Made by a program: the position numbers and the translations under genes. Below are positions 41,924-50,855 of a DNA stretch of 64,000 nt, one piece after another. How positions within the stretch are numbered: the stretch's first letter is position 1; each line of letters begins with the position of its first letter. The stretch comes from an uncultured Draconibacterium sp. (GTDB lineage Bacteria; Bacteroidota; Bacteroidia; Bacteroidales; Prolixibacteraceae): contig NZ_OY776411.1 in NCBI RefSeq assembly GCF_963675585.1, forward strand, positions 687,001-751,000, read 5' to 3'. The notes beneath the pieces were generated by a model. That model saw only the letters and a program-made list of their open reading frames with translations, did no database searches and was not told the DNA's origin.

Positions 41924-43726
41924 TTATTCAACTTTCAGAATTTCCGACTGTTCCGAAATTCCATTTTCATTAAATGATTCGATTGAAAAATAGTAGCTTG
42001 TATTTTTATCCAGACAGCGCATCAGCAAATCTGTATTGTCGTAAATAAGCCACGAATTATAGAGTTTGTCGGGAGCAATTCCCCAGTACACGTTATAACC
42101 TTGTGCTCCTTCAACCTTTTCCCAACTGAGTTGTGCATCCCGCCGGTCTTCCAAACGTTGTACATTAAAATTTTTCACTTTTGACGGATTCTTTCCAAAT
42201 CCTTTCCCAAATACCCGCACTTCCGACAAAGCCAGGTTATTACCCGGTACTTCTACATTTTTGTATCTCACAAATTTTGCACGAACTGCCTGGTTAAGTA
42301 CGATATAAGCGTTGGGAGTATCTTTGTAACTTTTACACCGGTCAACTACCGTTTTCCAGTTTGTACCATCCTCCGAAACCTCAATACTAAAACGATGCCG
42401 TAAGCCTTCTGTTCTGGTGTAAATGCCCGATTCGTGATCGTGATAGTTGAGCTGAATGGCATAAATATCTCCGGGTTGCAGCAACTCTATCTTTACCCAT
42501 TGCTGATCGTTATTGGCTTCGGCTACCCAAAACGATTTGGGGCTTTCATCCGTTAGCACATCAGAAACGATCTCTCCGGCACTGTTTTTTACAAGCGGCA
42601 TTTCTGTTATTTGAAAATCGTCGTCGGTTGATGTACTTTTTACGATTTGCATTTTTGATGAAGACACGGTTACTTTTCCTTTATACGATAGTAACATCCA
42701 TCCACAATGTTTTCCTGCTTTTGTTGGATGACCGGGACCAAAACGAGGATAATCGCCGTAGTGCGTATTGGAATGCATCAAATTATCATCATCAAAATAG
42801 GCCGGAAACATACACAAACGCCGCTCCCAATGCGAGTTGGAAGCCAATGCCATTGTAGCAAAATGCCAGTACTGCCCGTTTGTTTCTTTAACGGTAATTC
42901 CGTGTCCGGCACCGTTTGTAAAACCACCCGGTTTAAAACTCATCGGATTGTTTTTCATATAAGAAAAGGGACCAAGAGGCGATTCACCAATATAAACACC
43001 ATCGCCGTATACATTAAACTGGGTGCCCGGTGCAGCATATTGCAGGTAGTATTTCCCATTGTGTTTGGTCATTGAGGCGCCCTCCATATACCCTTCTTTT
43101 AAAGTGGGATGAAAGTTGTTTTCGCCAAAACGTTCCCAACCGTGCTCGGCTTCATCAAGGTTTATGAGTTCTTTTTTTACTCCGGTTTCCAGCATCCGGT
43201 CGTCTTTATTAAGTTCTTTCACCTGAATGGGATATACATTTGACGATCCCCAGTACAAATAGGTTTTTCCATCGTCGTCTATAAACAATTCTGAATCCTG
43301 AAGATTGTTTGAGATGGATGCTGTTGGTGTCCATTTTCCACCTTTGGGATCATCGGTATATAGAATGCTTCCATAACCCGCCGGATCGCCGGCAAAATAC
43401 AAAATGGAATCTTTGTAATTAAATGCAGTTGGTGCATTACATCCTTCGAAAAACCATTGAACAGGTTTAATAAATTCCCAGTTGAGCAAATCGGTGGAAC
43501 GCCAGTAACCAAACGAGCGTGTAACAAACATGTAATATTCTCCGCGAAACTCGACAACTGCAGGATCGGCTCCCGAACGGTACGAAATGTTCCGACTTGA
43601 ATTATAAACCATGTAAGTATAGTCGATATCCAGAGGATTACAATACGTTTCGGAATACTGTTGTGCAGTTGAATTTACAACATTAAAAAGCAACGCAAGA
43701 AATAGATACAGCCCGATTTTCTTCAT
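41924..43726 (-). CDS. GH43-type glycosidase with CBM32-like and Fn3 domains
   Basis: 600 residues with a signal peptide (about 1-21, ending TAQQY). The five-bladed propeller (about 40-350) has the three GH43 acids placed as Asp54 (GADPAVV), Asp144 (NLQDSELF) and Glu215 (YMEGASM). It is followed by an F5/8-type discoidin (CBM32-like) module (about 395-505) with a YTRTEGLRHRFSIEVSEDGTNW segment, then an Fn3 module (about 515-600). GH43 enzymes are mostly arabinanases, xylosidases or galactosidases; the subfamily cannot be set by eye. The nine-base gap to the GH144 gene upstream shows cotranscription. Confidence 0.88.
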   Translation of the reverse strand: MKKIGLYLFLALLFNVVNSTAQQYSETYCNPLDIDYTYMVYNSSRNISYRSGADPAVVEFRGEYYMFVTRSFGYWRSTDLLNWEFIKPVQWFFEGCNAPTAFNYKDSILYFAGDPAGYGSILYTDDPKGGKWTPTASISNNLQDSELFIDDDGKTYLYWGSSNVYPIQVKELNKDDRMLETGVKKELINLDEAEHGWERFGENNFHPTLKEGYMEGASMTKHNGKYYLQYAAPGTQFNVYGDGVYIGESPLGPFSYMKNNPMSFKPGGFTNGAGHGITVKETNGQYWHFATMALASNSHWERRLCMFPAYFDDDNLMHSNTHYGDYPRFGPGHPTKAGKHCGWMLLSYKGKVTVSSSKMQIVKSTSTDDDFQITEMPLVKNSAGEIVSDVLTDESPKSFWVAEANNDQQWVKIELLQPGDIYAIQLNYHDHESGIYTRTEGLRHRFSIEVSEDGTNWKTVVDRCKSYKDTPNAYIVLNQAVRAKFVRYKNVEVPGNNLALSEVRVFGKGFGKNPSKVKNFNVQRLEDRRDAQLSWEKVEGAQGYNVYWGIAPDKLYNSWLIYDNTDLLMRCLDKNTSYYFSIESFNENGISEQSEILKVE

Positions 43727-43735
43727 AAAATTGTT

Positions 43736-46117
43736 TTATTTCCGGATAATTAACTTCTGCCTGTTTCTGTTTTTCCCATCCTCCATTTCAACCACATAAA
43801 CACCATTTTTTAAATCAGAACAATCGATGTTTACCTGGTTTGATATAGTATTAATCGGAACCTTTTTTACCAGCCCGCCATTAATTGCATAAAACTTTAT
43901 TTCACCGGCCGTTCCGATTGTATTAAGCTTAATACTAAGTTTATCGCTTGCAGGATTTGGATACATAACAAAATCAGTACGATTTTCGATCTCCTTTGTT
44001 TCCGTAATTACTTCATATTGAAAACCCAATTTGTCCAGACCTGCCTGTACATCGGCATCTTTCATCACATTTTTCCAAAGCAAACCGGTCCGGTAATTTT
44101 CAATCATGATTACAATTGGTCCCTGATCTATTCCAATATACGATTCTTTTACCCAATTGCGGCTATCGTTAAATGCATCGTACGGTCCGTATTTCCCAAA
44201 TAATTCGGCACCCCGTTCGCGGTAGAAATAGTTCAATGCTTTTAAGGATTCAACAGGAGTATAAGGCATACTTGCCAAAGCAGCAGTGGGGCTCACAGTT
44301 CCGTTGTCGTTGTCCATAGGTTTGTGAGCGGTGTAACCATCCGGATCGTCGCTGGCTGTTAATCCCCAGCAATTTTCGCTGTAATTTTCAAAACTTAAGG
44401 GATTGGCTTTTGCATATTCGTAATGAATTTTTGCAGTGTTTACATGCTCCTGCCAATAATTTGCATATTCGTCGGTTAACCCTCGCGGATTTATTCCGTG
44501 GTGACTGTAATGTATCCAAAACAAAGGTCCGCCCCAGTTTCGGGCTAAATTTATTTCAAGTCCATAATAAGTTCTACCCGGATTTACCATATTCCCGTTT
44601 TGTGCCCAACCATTGGTATACACTGCCTTTGGAATAGAATACGTTGGCGATGATGCAGCCATAATGTAGGTTCCCAAACATTCGTTCCAACCACTTACTT
44701 TCATGTTCTTTTGAAAATCGGTATTTGGCGACCAATGCCAGAACAGCACATTCTGATTTCCGTTTCGGTACCAGTCCCATTCTATTTCCTTCCACAATTT
44801 ATCGGCCTTCCCGCGAATTTGAACCGATTTGGCATCCGTACCTGAGAAGTAATTTTTGAGAGCAACAAGTGCCTGTGCTACAAACGACGTTTCCACAAGG
44901 TCGCCCCCATCATCGTCGGGAGTAAAAGGCTGGGTTCTGTATGTATCGGCATTGTACCAATGCGACCAGGCTCCGTGATGTTTTTCGCAGTTATCAAGGA
45001 ATTTCAAAATTTTTATAATCCGGTCCTTTATTTCCTCTTTGGGGCGGTATTCCCGTTCGTGCGCCACAATCATTGCCATTAAACCAAATCCGGTGGCTCC
45101 CGAAGCAGCCGTTACGCCGTTTCCATTTGAACGTTCCAGCGCCATTCCGCTTGCCTGATGTGCACCCTCCCAAAAATAACGAAACGAATACTCCTGAATC
45201 ATATTTAACAGTTCATCATCCGAAAAATCCCAAACTTCAGTACTTTGTTCATTAGGCTCCGATTCTTTGTTTTGACTCACGGCAACCAGTTTATATACTA
45301 TGCTGGAATTTTTTGCCGTTGCCGGAACAAAATCAAGATAATAGCTTTCGGATGTTTCTTTTCGCAACTCAAAAGTTTGCCCGCCATCAAACGAAGCATA
45401 AACGCGATAAAGCAGTCCTGCCGTGGGCTGAGTCCAACTCAAATCAACGTGGCTATCGTAACCTTTGAGCAGAAATTCGGTAACCGGCGGAACAGTTTCA
45501 ATACTTTTAAAAGCGGTGATTTCGTCGATTAATAGTAAGCGAGCACTGTTGTTGCTTTCCGACTGGTTAAAAACCACTGCTTTGCTTTGAGTGAAATCCA
45601 GACCGGGATTATTTTCAATAATGGTGTCCAGGGGAAAAGTAATCCGTGTCCACTCCGCTGCCGGCACATTGTTGTTAAAATCGGCCAGAGCATACAACTC
45701 CGAAGTACCACCTTCGCCAAACAATCCGATAAGCGGAAGTGCCGATTTGGGCAATTCTGTTTCGGAATAAATGTAAAACGAGAGTGAATCGAGTGTTGAA
45801 ATATCGGCTGCAGCCCAGCTTTTTCGGTGAATGGTTACTTTCCAATTGCCATTTTCAGCCGATACGTAATTAAATTTGAGCGAGGTATTTCCCTTAAAAG
45901 CAATTGCAGAACATGGTACTTTATCGTTCCATAAACTTGGTGATCCGCCAGGAGGATAGGTATGCTTAAAACTGCTTCCTCCCAGATTATTCACATCTAC
46001 AATTCCCTGGTCGTAAAAATTTGCATCGGTGCCTTCATCAAAAAAGTACACTTCCTGCGCATTCCCAAAACTTACAAGGAAAAAGAGGATTGCCGGTATG
46101 ATAAAGTATTTAGTCAT
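43736..46117 (-). CDS. GH144 enzyme with N-terminal modules and a T9SS sorting domain
   Basis: 793 residues, secreted (signal about 1-20). Layout: a beta-sandwich carbohydrate-binding-like module (about 22-205), an Fn3 module (about 208-295), the GH144 (alpha/alpha)6 catalytic domain (about 300-705, PF10091 'glycoamylase'), and a C-terminal T9SS type A sorting domain with MYPNPASDKLSI and a final KLIIRK. The catalytic-site stretch DDDGGDLVETSF is kept, as is NECLGTYIMAASSPTY. GH144 is the endo-beta-1,2-glucanase family first described in Chitinophaga. T9SS export would place this one outside the cell, cutting the polymer before uptake. It is next to a second, shorter GH144. Confidence 0.93.
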   Translation of the reverse strand: MTKYFIIPAILFFLVSFGNAQEVYFFDEGTDANFYDQGIVDVNNLGGSSFKHTYPPGGSPSLWNDKVPCSAIAFKGNTSLKFNYVSAENGNWKVTIHRKSWAAADISTLDSLSFYIYSETELPKSALPLIGLFGEGGTSELYALADFNNNVPAAEWTRITFPLDTIIENNPGLDFTQSKAVVFNQSESNNSARLLLIDEITAFKSIETVPPVTEFLLKGYDSHVDLSWTQPTAGLLYRVYASFDGGQTFELRKETSESYYLDFVPATAKNSSIVYKLVAVSQNKESEPNEQSTEVWDFSDDELLNMIQEYSFRYFWEGAHQASGMALERSNGNGVTAASGATGFGLMAMIVAHEREYRPKEEIKDRIIKILKFLDNCEKHHGAWSHWYNADTYRTQPFTPDDDGGDLVETSFVAQALVALKNYFSGTDAKSVQIRGKADKLWKEIEWDWYRNGNQNVLFWHWSPNTDFQKNMKVSGWNECLGTYIMAASSPTYSIPKAVYTNGWAQNGNMVNPGRTYYGLEINLARNWGGPLFWIHYSHHGINPRGLTDEYANYWQEHVNTAKIHYEYAKANPLSFENYSENCWGLTASDDPDGYTAHKPMDNDNGTVSPTAALASMPYTPVESLKALNYFYRERGAELFGKYGPYDAFNDSRNWVKESYIGIDQGPIVIMIENYRTGLLWKNVMKDADVQAGLDKLGFQYEVITETKEIENRTDFVMYPNPASDKLSIKLNTIGTAGEIKFYAINGGLVKKVPINTISNQVNIDCSDLKNGVYVVEMEDGKNRNRQKLIIRK

Positions 46118-46138
46118 TTAGTTGGTTTAGCTTATTTT

Positions 46139-47479
46139 TTAATAGGTGAAGCCCAGTTTTTGCAAACCCTGCTGCACATCTTCATTTTTCATAAACAACT
46201 CCCAAAGCAAACCGGTTCGATAGTTTTCAATCATTACCGGAATTGGGCCCTGGTCAATGGCCAGATATCTTGGCAAATACCAGTTATCCGTTTCACTGTA
46301 TGCATCGTACGGACCATATTTACCAATCAATGTATCTGCTTTGGTGTATAAATATTTTAGAAACTGCATTGATTCTTCAGGAGTATATGGAAATGACGAT
46401 AAGGCAGCAGTTGGCGAAATTACTCCAAGATCGCTTTCTCCGGGATGATGCCCGGCGTATCCGTTCATCGAATAACTGGACGTAAAACCCCATTGTTTTT
46501 CGCCATAACCTTTAAATCCTTTGGGATTGTCGAGCGCATATTTATAATGAATGAGTGCCTGGTTACGGTTTAGTTCCCAATAATCGGCATAGGTATCTTT
46601 TAAACCTTTTGGATTTAATCCGAGGTAGGAATAGTGCGCCCAAAACAATGGCCCTGTTGGATCATCGTTGTGTTCGTAAAAGTTAAGAACTGTATTTAAA
46701 CCATAGTAAACCGTATCGTTTGCAATTTTACCACCACGTGCCCAACCTTTGTGATAAACACTTGGCTGAATTGGGTGAGTTGGCGACGAAGCAGCCAGCA
46801 CATACATAATCAAACATTCATTGTAGCCTCCCACCGGGAAATTCATTTCCCATCCGTAATTTGGCGACCAGTGCCAGTACAAAACATCTTTCCCCTGCGT
46901 GTACCAGTCCCACTCAACATCGTGCCACAAACTGTTGATATCTTCAACCAGCTTTTGCTCTTCGGCGTTTCCGGTTTTAAAATATTCTGCTACCGTTAAA
47001 AGTCCCTGGATCATAAACGCCGTTTCTACCAAATCGCCACCGTCATCTTTTTTACTAAAAGGAGTAACTTTTCCGGTTGGCCCGTCGAGCCAATGTGGCC
47101 ATGCTCCATGAAAACGATCGGCTTTCCCAAGATAATCTACAATCTTTCGGTACCTTTCAGATGCTTGCTCACGTGTAATAAATCCGCGTTCCAAACCCAC
47201 AAGAATGGCCATTACTCCAAAACCCGATCCGCCCAGAGTAATTACATCCTGATCGTTTTGAGGATAAAAATTATCTAAATGAATGCGTTCGCGTGCCAGA
47301 CCGGAATGAGGTTCGGCACCGTCCCAAAAATATTGAAACGTTTGGTATTGAACAGTGTCGAGCAATTGATTATCGCTTAATTCACTCGTGTTTGTGCCTG
47401 ATTTTTCCACCGTTCTGTTTTTTTGCGAACATGCTGAAAACAAAAGCAAAACAAAAGCGATAGCTAAAAAGTTTTTCAT
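46139..47479 (-). CDS. GH144 enzyme, lipoprotein form
   Basis: 446 residues with lipobox FSAC (Cys17). A single GH144 domain fills the rest. The putative catalytic acids lie at Asp145/146, Asp149 and Glu152 in DDGGDLVET, and Glu221 in GGYNECLIM. Their spacing equals the Asp135, Asp139, Glu142 and Glu211 set I recall for the founding Chitinophaga enzyme. Without modules or sorting tail, it is likely a periplasmic or surface-anchored beta-1,2-oligoglucan hydrolase complementing the T9SS form. A terminator-like hairpin lies upstream of its start, inside the locus. Confidence 0.93.
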   Translation of the reverse strand: MKNFLAIAFVLLLFSACSQKNRTVEKSGTNTSELSDNQLLDTVQYQTFQYFWDGAEPHSGLARERIHLDNFYPQNDQDVITLGGSGFGVMAILVGLERGFITREQASERYRKIVDYLGKADRFHGAWPHWLDGPTGKVTPFSKKDDGGDLVETAFMIQGLLTVAEYFKTGNAEEQKLVEDINSLWHDVEWDWYTQGKDVLYWHWSPNYGWEMNFPVGGYNECLIMYVLAASSPTHPIQPSVYHKGWARGGKIANDTVYYGLNTVLNFYEHNDDPTGPLFWAHYSYLGLNPKGLKDTYADYWELNRNQALIHYKYALDNPKGFKGYGEKQWGFTSSYSMNGYAGHHPGESDLGVISPTAALSSFPYTPEESMQFLKYLYTKADTLIGKYGPYDAYSETDNWYLPRYLAIDQGPIPVMIENYRTGLLWELFMKNEDVQQGLQKLGFTY

Positions 47480-47512
47480 TCGTATTTAATTAACTATAAA
47501 CAAAAAGCTTAT

Positions 47513-47549
47513 AAAAAAGGGCTGCCCGAAAGCTACGGTGCAGCCCTTT
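47513..47549 (-). terminator. Internal terminator between the SusCD-LamG genes and the GH144 genes
   Basis: Perfect ten-base arms AAAGGGCTGC and GCAGCCCTTT with a 14-base loop; on the minus strand the stem is followed by a run of six T. It lies in the 102-base gap after the LamG gene. It should reduce transcription into the enzyme genes, giving more transporter than enzyme. Confidence 0.75.
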
Positions 47550-47581
47550 CATCTAACCAAACTATACTAAAGTAGTAAAAC

Positions 47582-49300
47582 TTATTTCTCGTCGTTATAA
47601 ACAGCCTGTACTTCTGCCTGCGTCAGTGCTTTATTAAAGAACCTGATTTCATCAAATAAACTCAGGTCTGATAAGTGGTTCCAGTAGCTGAATGTTTCGC
47701 CGCCTGCACCAATGGTAAGCGTTTCGCAATCGGTCCAGTCAAATCCTGCCATTTCTGAAGATCTCATTTCTTCACCATTAAAATAGATGGTGTTTTTTGT
47801 TTGCGAAATGGTAATGGCAACGTGTACCCAATCGCCGGCTGTTACATCAATAACGTCACCGTCATTCCAGCTTTCGCCTGCTCCGGTTCCAACATTCAAT
47901 TTAATACGCTGCTCGGTGGCACTTCCTTCGCGGAACAAACGGAAACCCTGGTTTCGGCTGTCGGCTGAAGCTCCAACACTTATTATTCCAGCCCTGTCGG
48001 GAGTAGAATTAACATTCACCCAAAGTGTTGCACTAAATTCGTCGGCTTTAAATCTTTCTGCCGGGAAAGTGATGTACGAATCGGTAGCACCTGCAAAAGC
48101 CTGACCCGATTTACCGGCGTTAAATCCGGTGGTTCCAACCTGGCCTGCTGACTCGCCTGTTACCCAATCCATGTAGTTTCCTTCGAATGGAAGATAGAAA
48201 ACCTCACCTGAATATTTTGGTTCGTACGGTTTGTCGTTGTTGATAATGGTTTGAATTTCGCCGGCAGTTAAAGCTTTATCAAAGAATCGTAGTTCGTCGA
48301 TGTAACTAAAATCCGACAAGTGGTTCCAGTAGCTGAATGTTTCGCCACCTGCACCAATTGTAATGTTCTCGCAACCTGTCCAATCCAAAGCTCCTGTCAT
48401 ATCCGAAGAACGTACTTCGGCACCGTTAATAAAAATGCTGTTTTTTGTATCCGAAATGGTAAAGGCAATGTGCACCCATTCGCCAGCAGTGGCATCTATC
48501 ACATCTCCATCGTTCCAGCTTTCACCGGTTCCAATTCCCACATTTAATTTTATCCGTTGCTCGGTTGCACTTCCTTCGCGGAACAGGCGGAATCCCTGAT
48601 TTCTGGAATCGGCAGAAGCACCTGTTGACAAAATGCCGGCACGTGTTGGATTTGCATCAACATAATACCAGAAAGCAGCACTAAATTCGGTACTTTTTAA
48701 TCCTTCGGTTGGGAAAGTCAGGTACGAATCAACAGTTCCTTTATATGCATTTACGCCATCGCCCGAAATAATACTTGTTCCTGCAAATCCAGGATTGCCA
48801 ACTTCGGTTGCATTTTTAAAACTGATCATTTCCATGTATTCGTTGTCGAAAGGCATAAAAAATACCTCGCCATCATACAACGGGCTGTAAGGTGGTGCCT
48901 TCTGAAAGTTCACCGTTTTTGAAGAACTTTTGTTTTCCAAATCGGTGGCAGTAACAACAAGTGTGTGCTCGCCGTTTGTAACCTGGTCAAATGTTAACTC
49001 TTCAACCGATCTTCTGTAATCTTTAAAACTACTGTACGCGGCAATCTCGTTTCCATCAATTTTTACCGAAATCGAGCCAATTTCAATGTCATCAGTTACT
49101 TCGAATTTAATGTCGATCGAAGCCACAAGTTCGGGCACCTGAATTAATGTGCCTTCCACTGGAAAACTGATTGTAATTTCAGGAGCATCTTCATCGGCTC
49201 CCGGGGCAACCGCAGATATCTCATCGATGTAATTCTGGTCGCATGCATTGAATGTAAAAACCGTCAATGCAAGTATTATTAATTTTATATATGTCTTCAT
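47582..49300 (-). CDS. Surface lipoprotein with Ig-like and two tandem LamG domains
   Basis: 572 residues, lipobox FNAC (Cys20). An Ig-like domain (about 40-133, starting EITISFPVEGTL) leads to two LamG/concanavalin-type jellyroll domains (about 138-350 and 355-572). The two are close copies, sharing a block such as ADSRNQGFRLFREGSATEQ and GGETFSYWNHLSD. This position, right after SusD, is usually held by SusE/F-like glycan-binding lipoproteins, so glycan binding at the cell surface is inferred. No catalytic motif is seen. It is the third gene after SusC and SusD, with an 11-base gap, and a terminator follows. Confidence 0.88.
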   Translation of the reverse strand: MKTYIKLIILALTVFTFNACDQNYIDEISAVAPGADEDAPEITISFPVEGTLIQVPELVASIDIKFEVTDDIEIGSISVKIDGNEIAAYSSFKDYRRSVEELTFDQVTNGEHTLVVTATDLENKSSSKTVNFQKAPPYSPLYDGEVFFMPFDNEYMEMISFKNATEVGNPGFAGTSIISGDGVNAYKGTVDSYLTFPTEGLKSTEFSAAFWYYVDANPTRAGILSTGASADSRNQGFRLFREGSATEQRIKLNVGIGTGESWNDGDVIDATAGEWVHIAFTISDTKNSIFINGAEVRSSDMTGALDWTGCENITIGAGGETFSYWNHLSDFSYIDELRFFDKALTAGEIQTIINNDKPYEPKYSGEVFYLPFEGNYMDWVTGESAGQVGTTGFNAGKSGQAFAGATDSYITFPAERFKADEFSATLWVNVNSTPDRAGIISVGASADSRNQGFRLFREGSATEQRIKLNVGTGAGESWNDGDVIDVTAGDWVHVAITISQTKNTIYFNGEEMRSSEMAGFDWTDCETLTIGAGGETFSYWNHLSDLSLFDEIRFFNKALTQAEVQAVYNDEK

Positions 49301-49311
49301 TTTACTTCGTT

Positions 49312-50844
49312 TTATTGGATTCCTTCTCCCAATTGTGGTAATTCAGCAACCTGATCTGCCGGGAACGGCAAATAAGCTTTATCCATGGTAAACACTTTTC
49401 CTTCGTGCGAAAGTTCTGCAGTGTTTTCTGTACGTACCATGTCGTAATAACGTGTGCCCCATTCCATTGCCAATTCAGCAAATTTTTCGTCCAGCACATT
49501 TTGTGTTGTCACACCCGAAAGGTTACTTAATCCGGCACGTGCACGAACCAAATTCACAGCCTGGTCAGCACTTAGCGAAATGCTGCTTGAAGCACCTCTT
49601 GTCATGGCTTCGGCGTACATCAACAATACTTCGGCATACCTTATTGCGATAAAGTTTTTATTGCTGCCAAGCGATGTTCTGCCGGGTATTAATTCGGTAG
49701 AAGGCTGAATGTGTTTTCCGCTGGCAAATTTTAATCGTGCGTTGTTATTAAAGATGTCGCCCTCGCGGTTGGTATTTGTAATCCAGGTTGGCAATGTCCC
49801 GTAATCGCTTTGAAGTGCTGCAATTCCGTTTGGCGTAAAAATTACACTGGTTTCCAGTCGAACAGTTTCTCCCCTGTCGAGCATAAATTCAATGTATTTC
49901 ATGGTTGGTTCGTAAAAACCCCAGCCAGCGCCGGCACCTGTAACAACGGGAGTCCAGCCACCAATTCCAAATGGTGCATACAAAAATCCAAATCTGTCGC
50001 CTTCTCCCTGGTTAAAATCAGAATACTGAAATTCCATAATAATTTCATCGTCGAGTTTACCTGCCTTTTTGAAAAGATGGTAAAAATCATTCGACAGTTG
50101 ATATTCTCCCGAACTGATGATCTGAGATGTGGCACTTACCACTCCCTGGTAATCTTTCATTTCCTGGTAAGCCAAAGCCTGAATGGCATACGCGGTAAAA
50201 CGCGTCATTCCCCCGCGAACATCGCTGCGTTTATTTGGATTTACTGCAGGTAAATTTGGAATTATCTCATTCATCTCGTCAACAATGTATTGCATCACCT
50301 CTACTTTGTTGCTAACCGGTGTATTCTGAATATTATCCAGCTGGTCGATTACAATGCAACCTCCAAAAGTACGTGCAATGTTAAGGTACAAATACGCCCT
50401 CATTGTTCTGCACTCGGCAAGATACTGATCGGCAAGCGCGTCGTTGTTGGCAGCTTCGCGATACTTTTCAATTTCTTCCATTGCAGTGAATGTGTTCACA
50501 ATATCGTTGTAATGCAATTGCCACACTGAATTTGGATTCCAGTGACTAGCCAGGTATTTAAATTCGTCCTGTTCATGCATAGGCACCTGGTCCCCGGCAG
50601 CATTTACATCATCGCCGCGAATACCCAGTGTTAACGGTTCTTCCCACGAACGTGTGTACAAACCATAATACGCGCCCAATAGAGGCAATATCATATCTTC
50701 GCCAATGGTATAATCTACGTCACTTGTAAACGATTCGTCTTCAAAAGGCTCGTCTAACTTATCGGTACATCCTATTGCCGAAATCAGTAGCAACCCGCTT
50801 AACAACAGGGGTGCGAAATATTTTTTGTAGTGTTGTATTTTCAT
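49312..50844 (-). CDS. susD: SusD/RagB-family glycan-binding lipoprotein
   Basis: 510 residues with lipobox AIGC (Cys26). SusD-like N-terminal TPR-type helices (VWQLHYNDIVNTFTAMEEIEKYRE, AECRTMRAYLYLNIARTFGG) and a C-terminal RagB region with RTSLGSNKNFIAIRYAEVLLMYAEAM. It caps the SusC barrel at the surface and binds oligosaccharide. Paired with SusC 11 bases upstream. The gene symbol is by family only; the glycan is inferred to be a beta-1,2-glucan from the GH144 neighbours. Confidence 0.95.
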   Translation of the reverse strand: MKIQHYKKYFAPLLLSGLLLISAIGCTDKLDEPFEDESFTSDVDYTIGEDMILPLLGAYYGLYTRSWEEPLTLGIRGDDVNAAGDQVPMHEQDEFKYLASHWNPNSVWQLHYNDIVNTFTAMEEIEKYREAANNDALADQYLAECRTMRAYLYLNIARTFGGCIVIDQLDNIQNTPVSNKVEVMQYIVDEMNEIIPNLPAVNPNKRSDVRGGMTRFTAYAIQALAYQEMKDYQGVVSATSQIISSGEYQLSNDFYHLFKKAGKLDDEIIMEFQYSDFNQGEGDRFGFLYAPFGIGGWTPVVTGAGAGWGFYEPTMKYIEFMLDRGETVRLETSVIFTPNGIAALQSDYGTLPTWITNTNREGDIFNNNARLKFASGKHIQPSTELIPGRTSLGSNKNFIAIRYAEVLLMYAEAMTRGASSSISLSADQAVNLVRARAGLSNLSGVTTQNVLDEKFAELAMEWGTRYYDMVRTENTAELSHEGKVFTMDKAYLPFPADQVAELPQLGEGIQ

Positions 50845-50855
50845 TGTTCAAAAAT

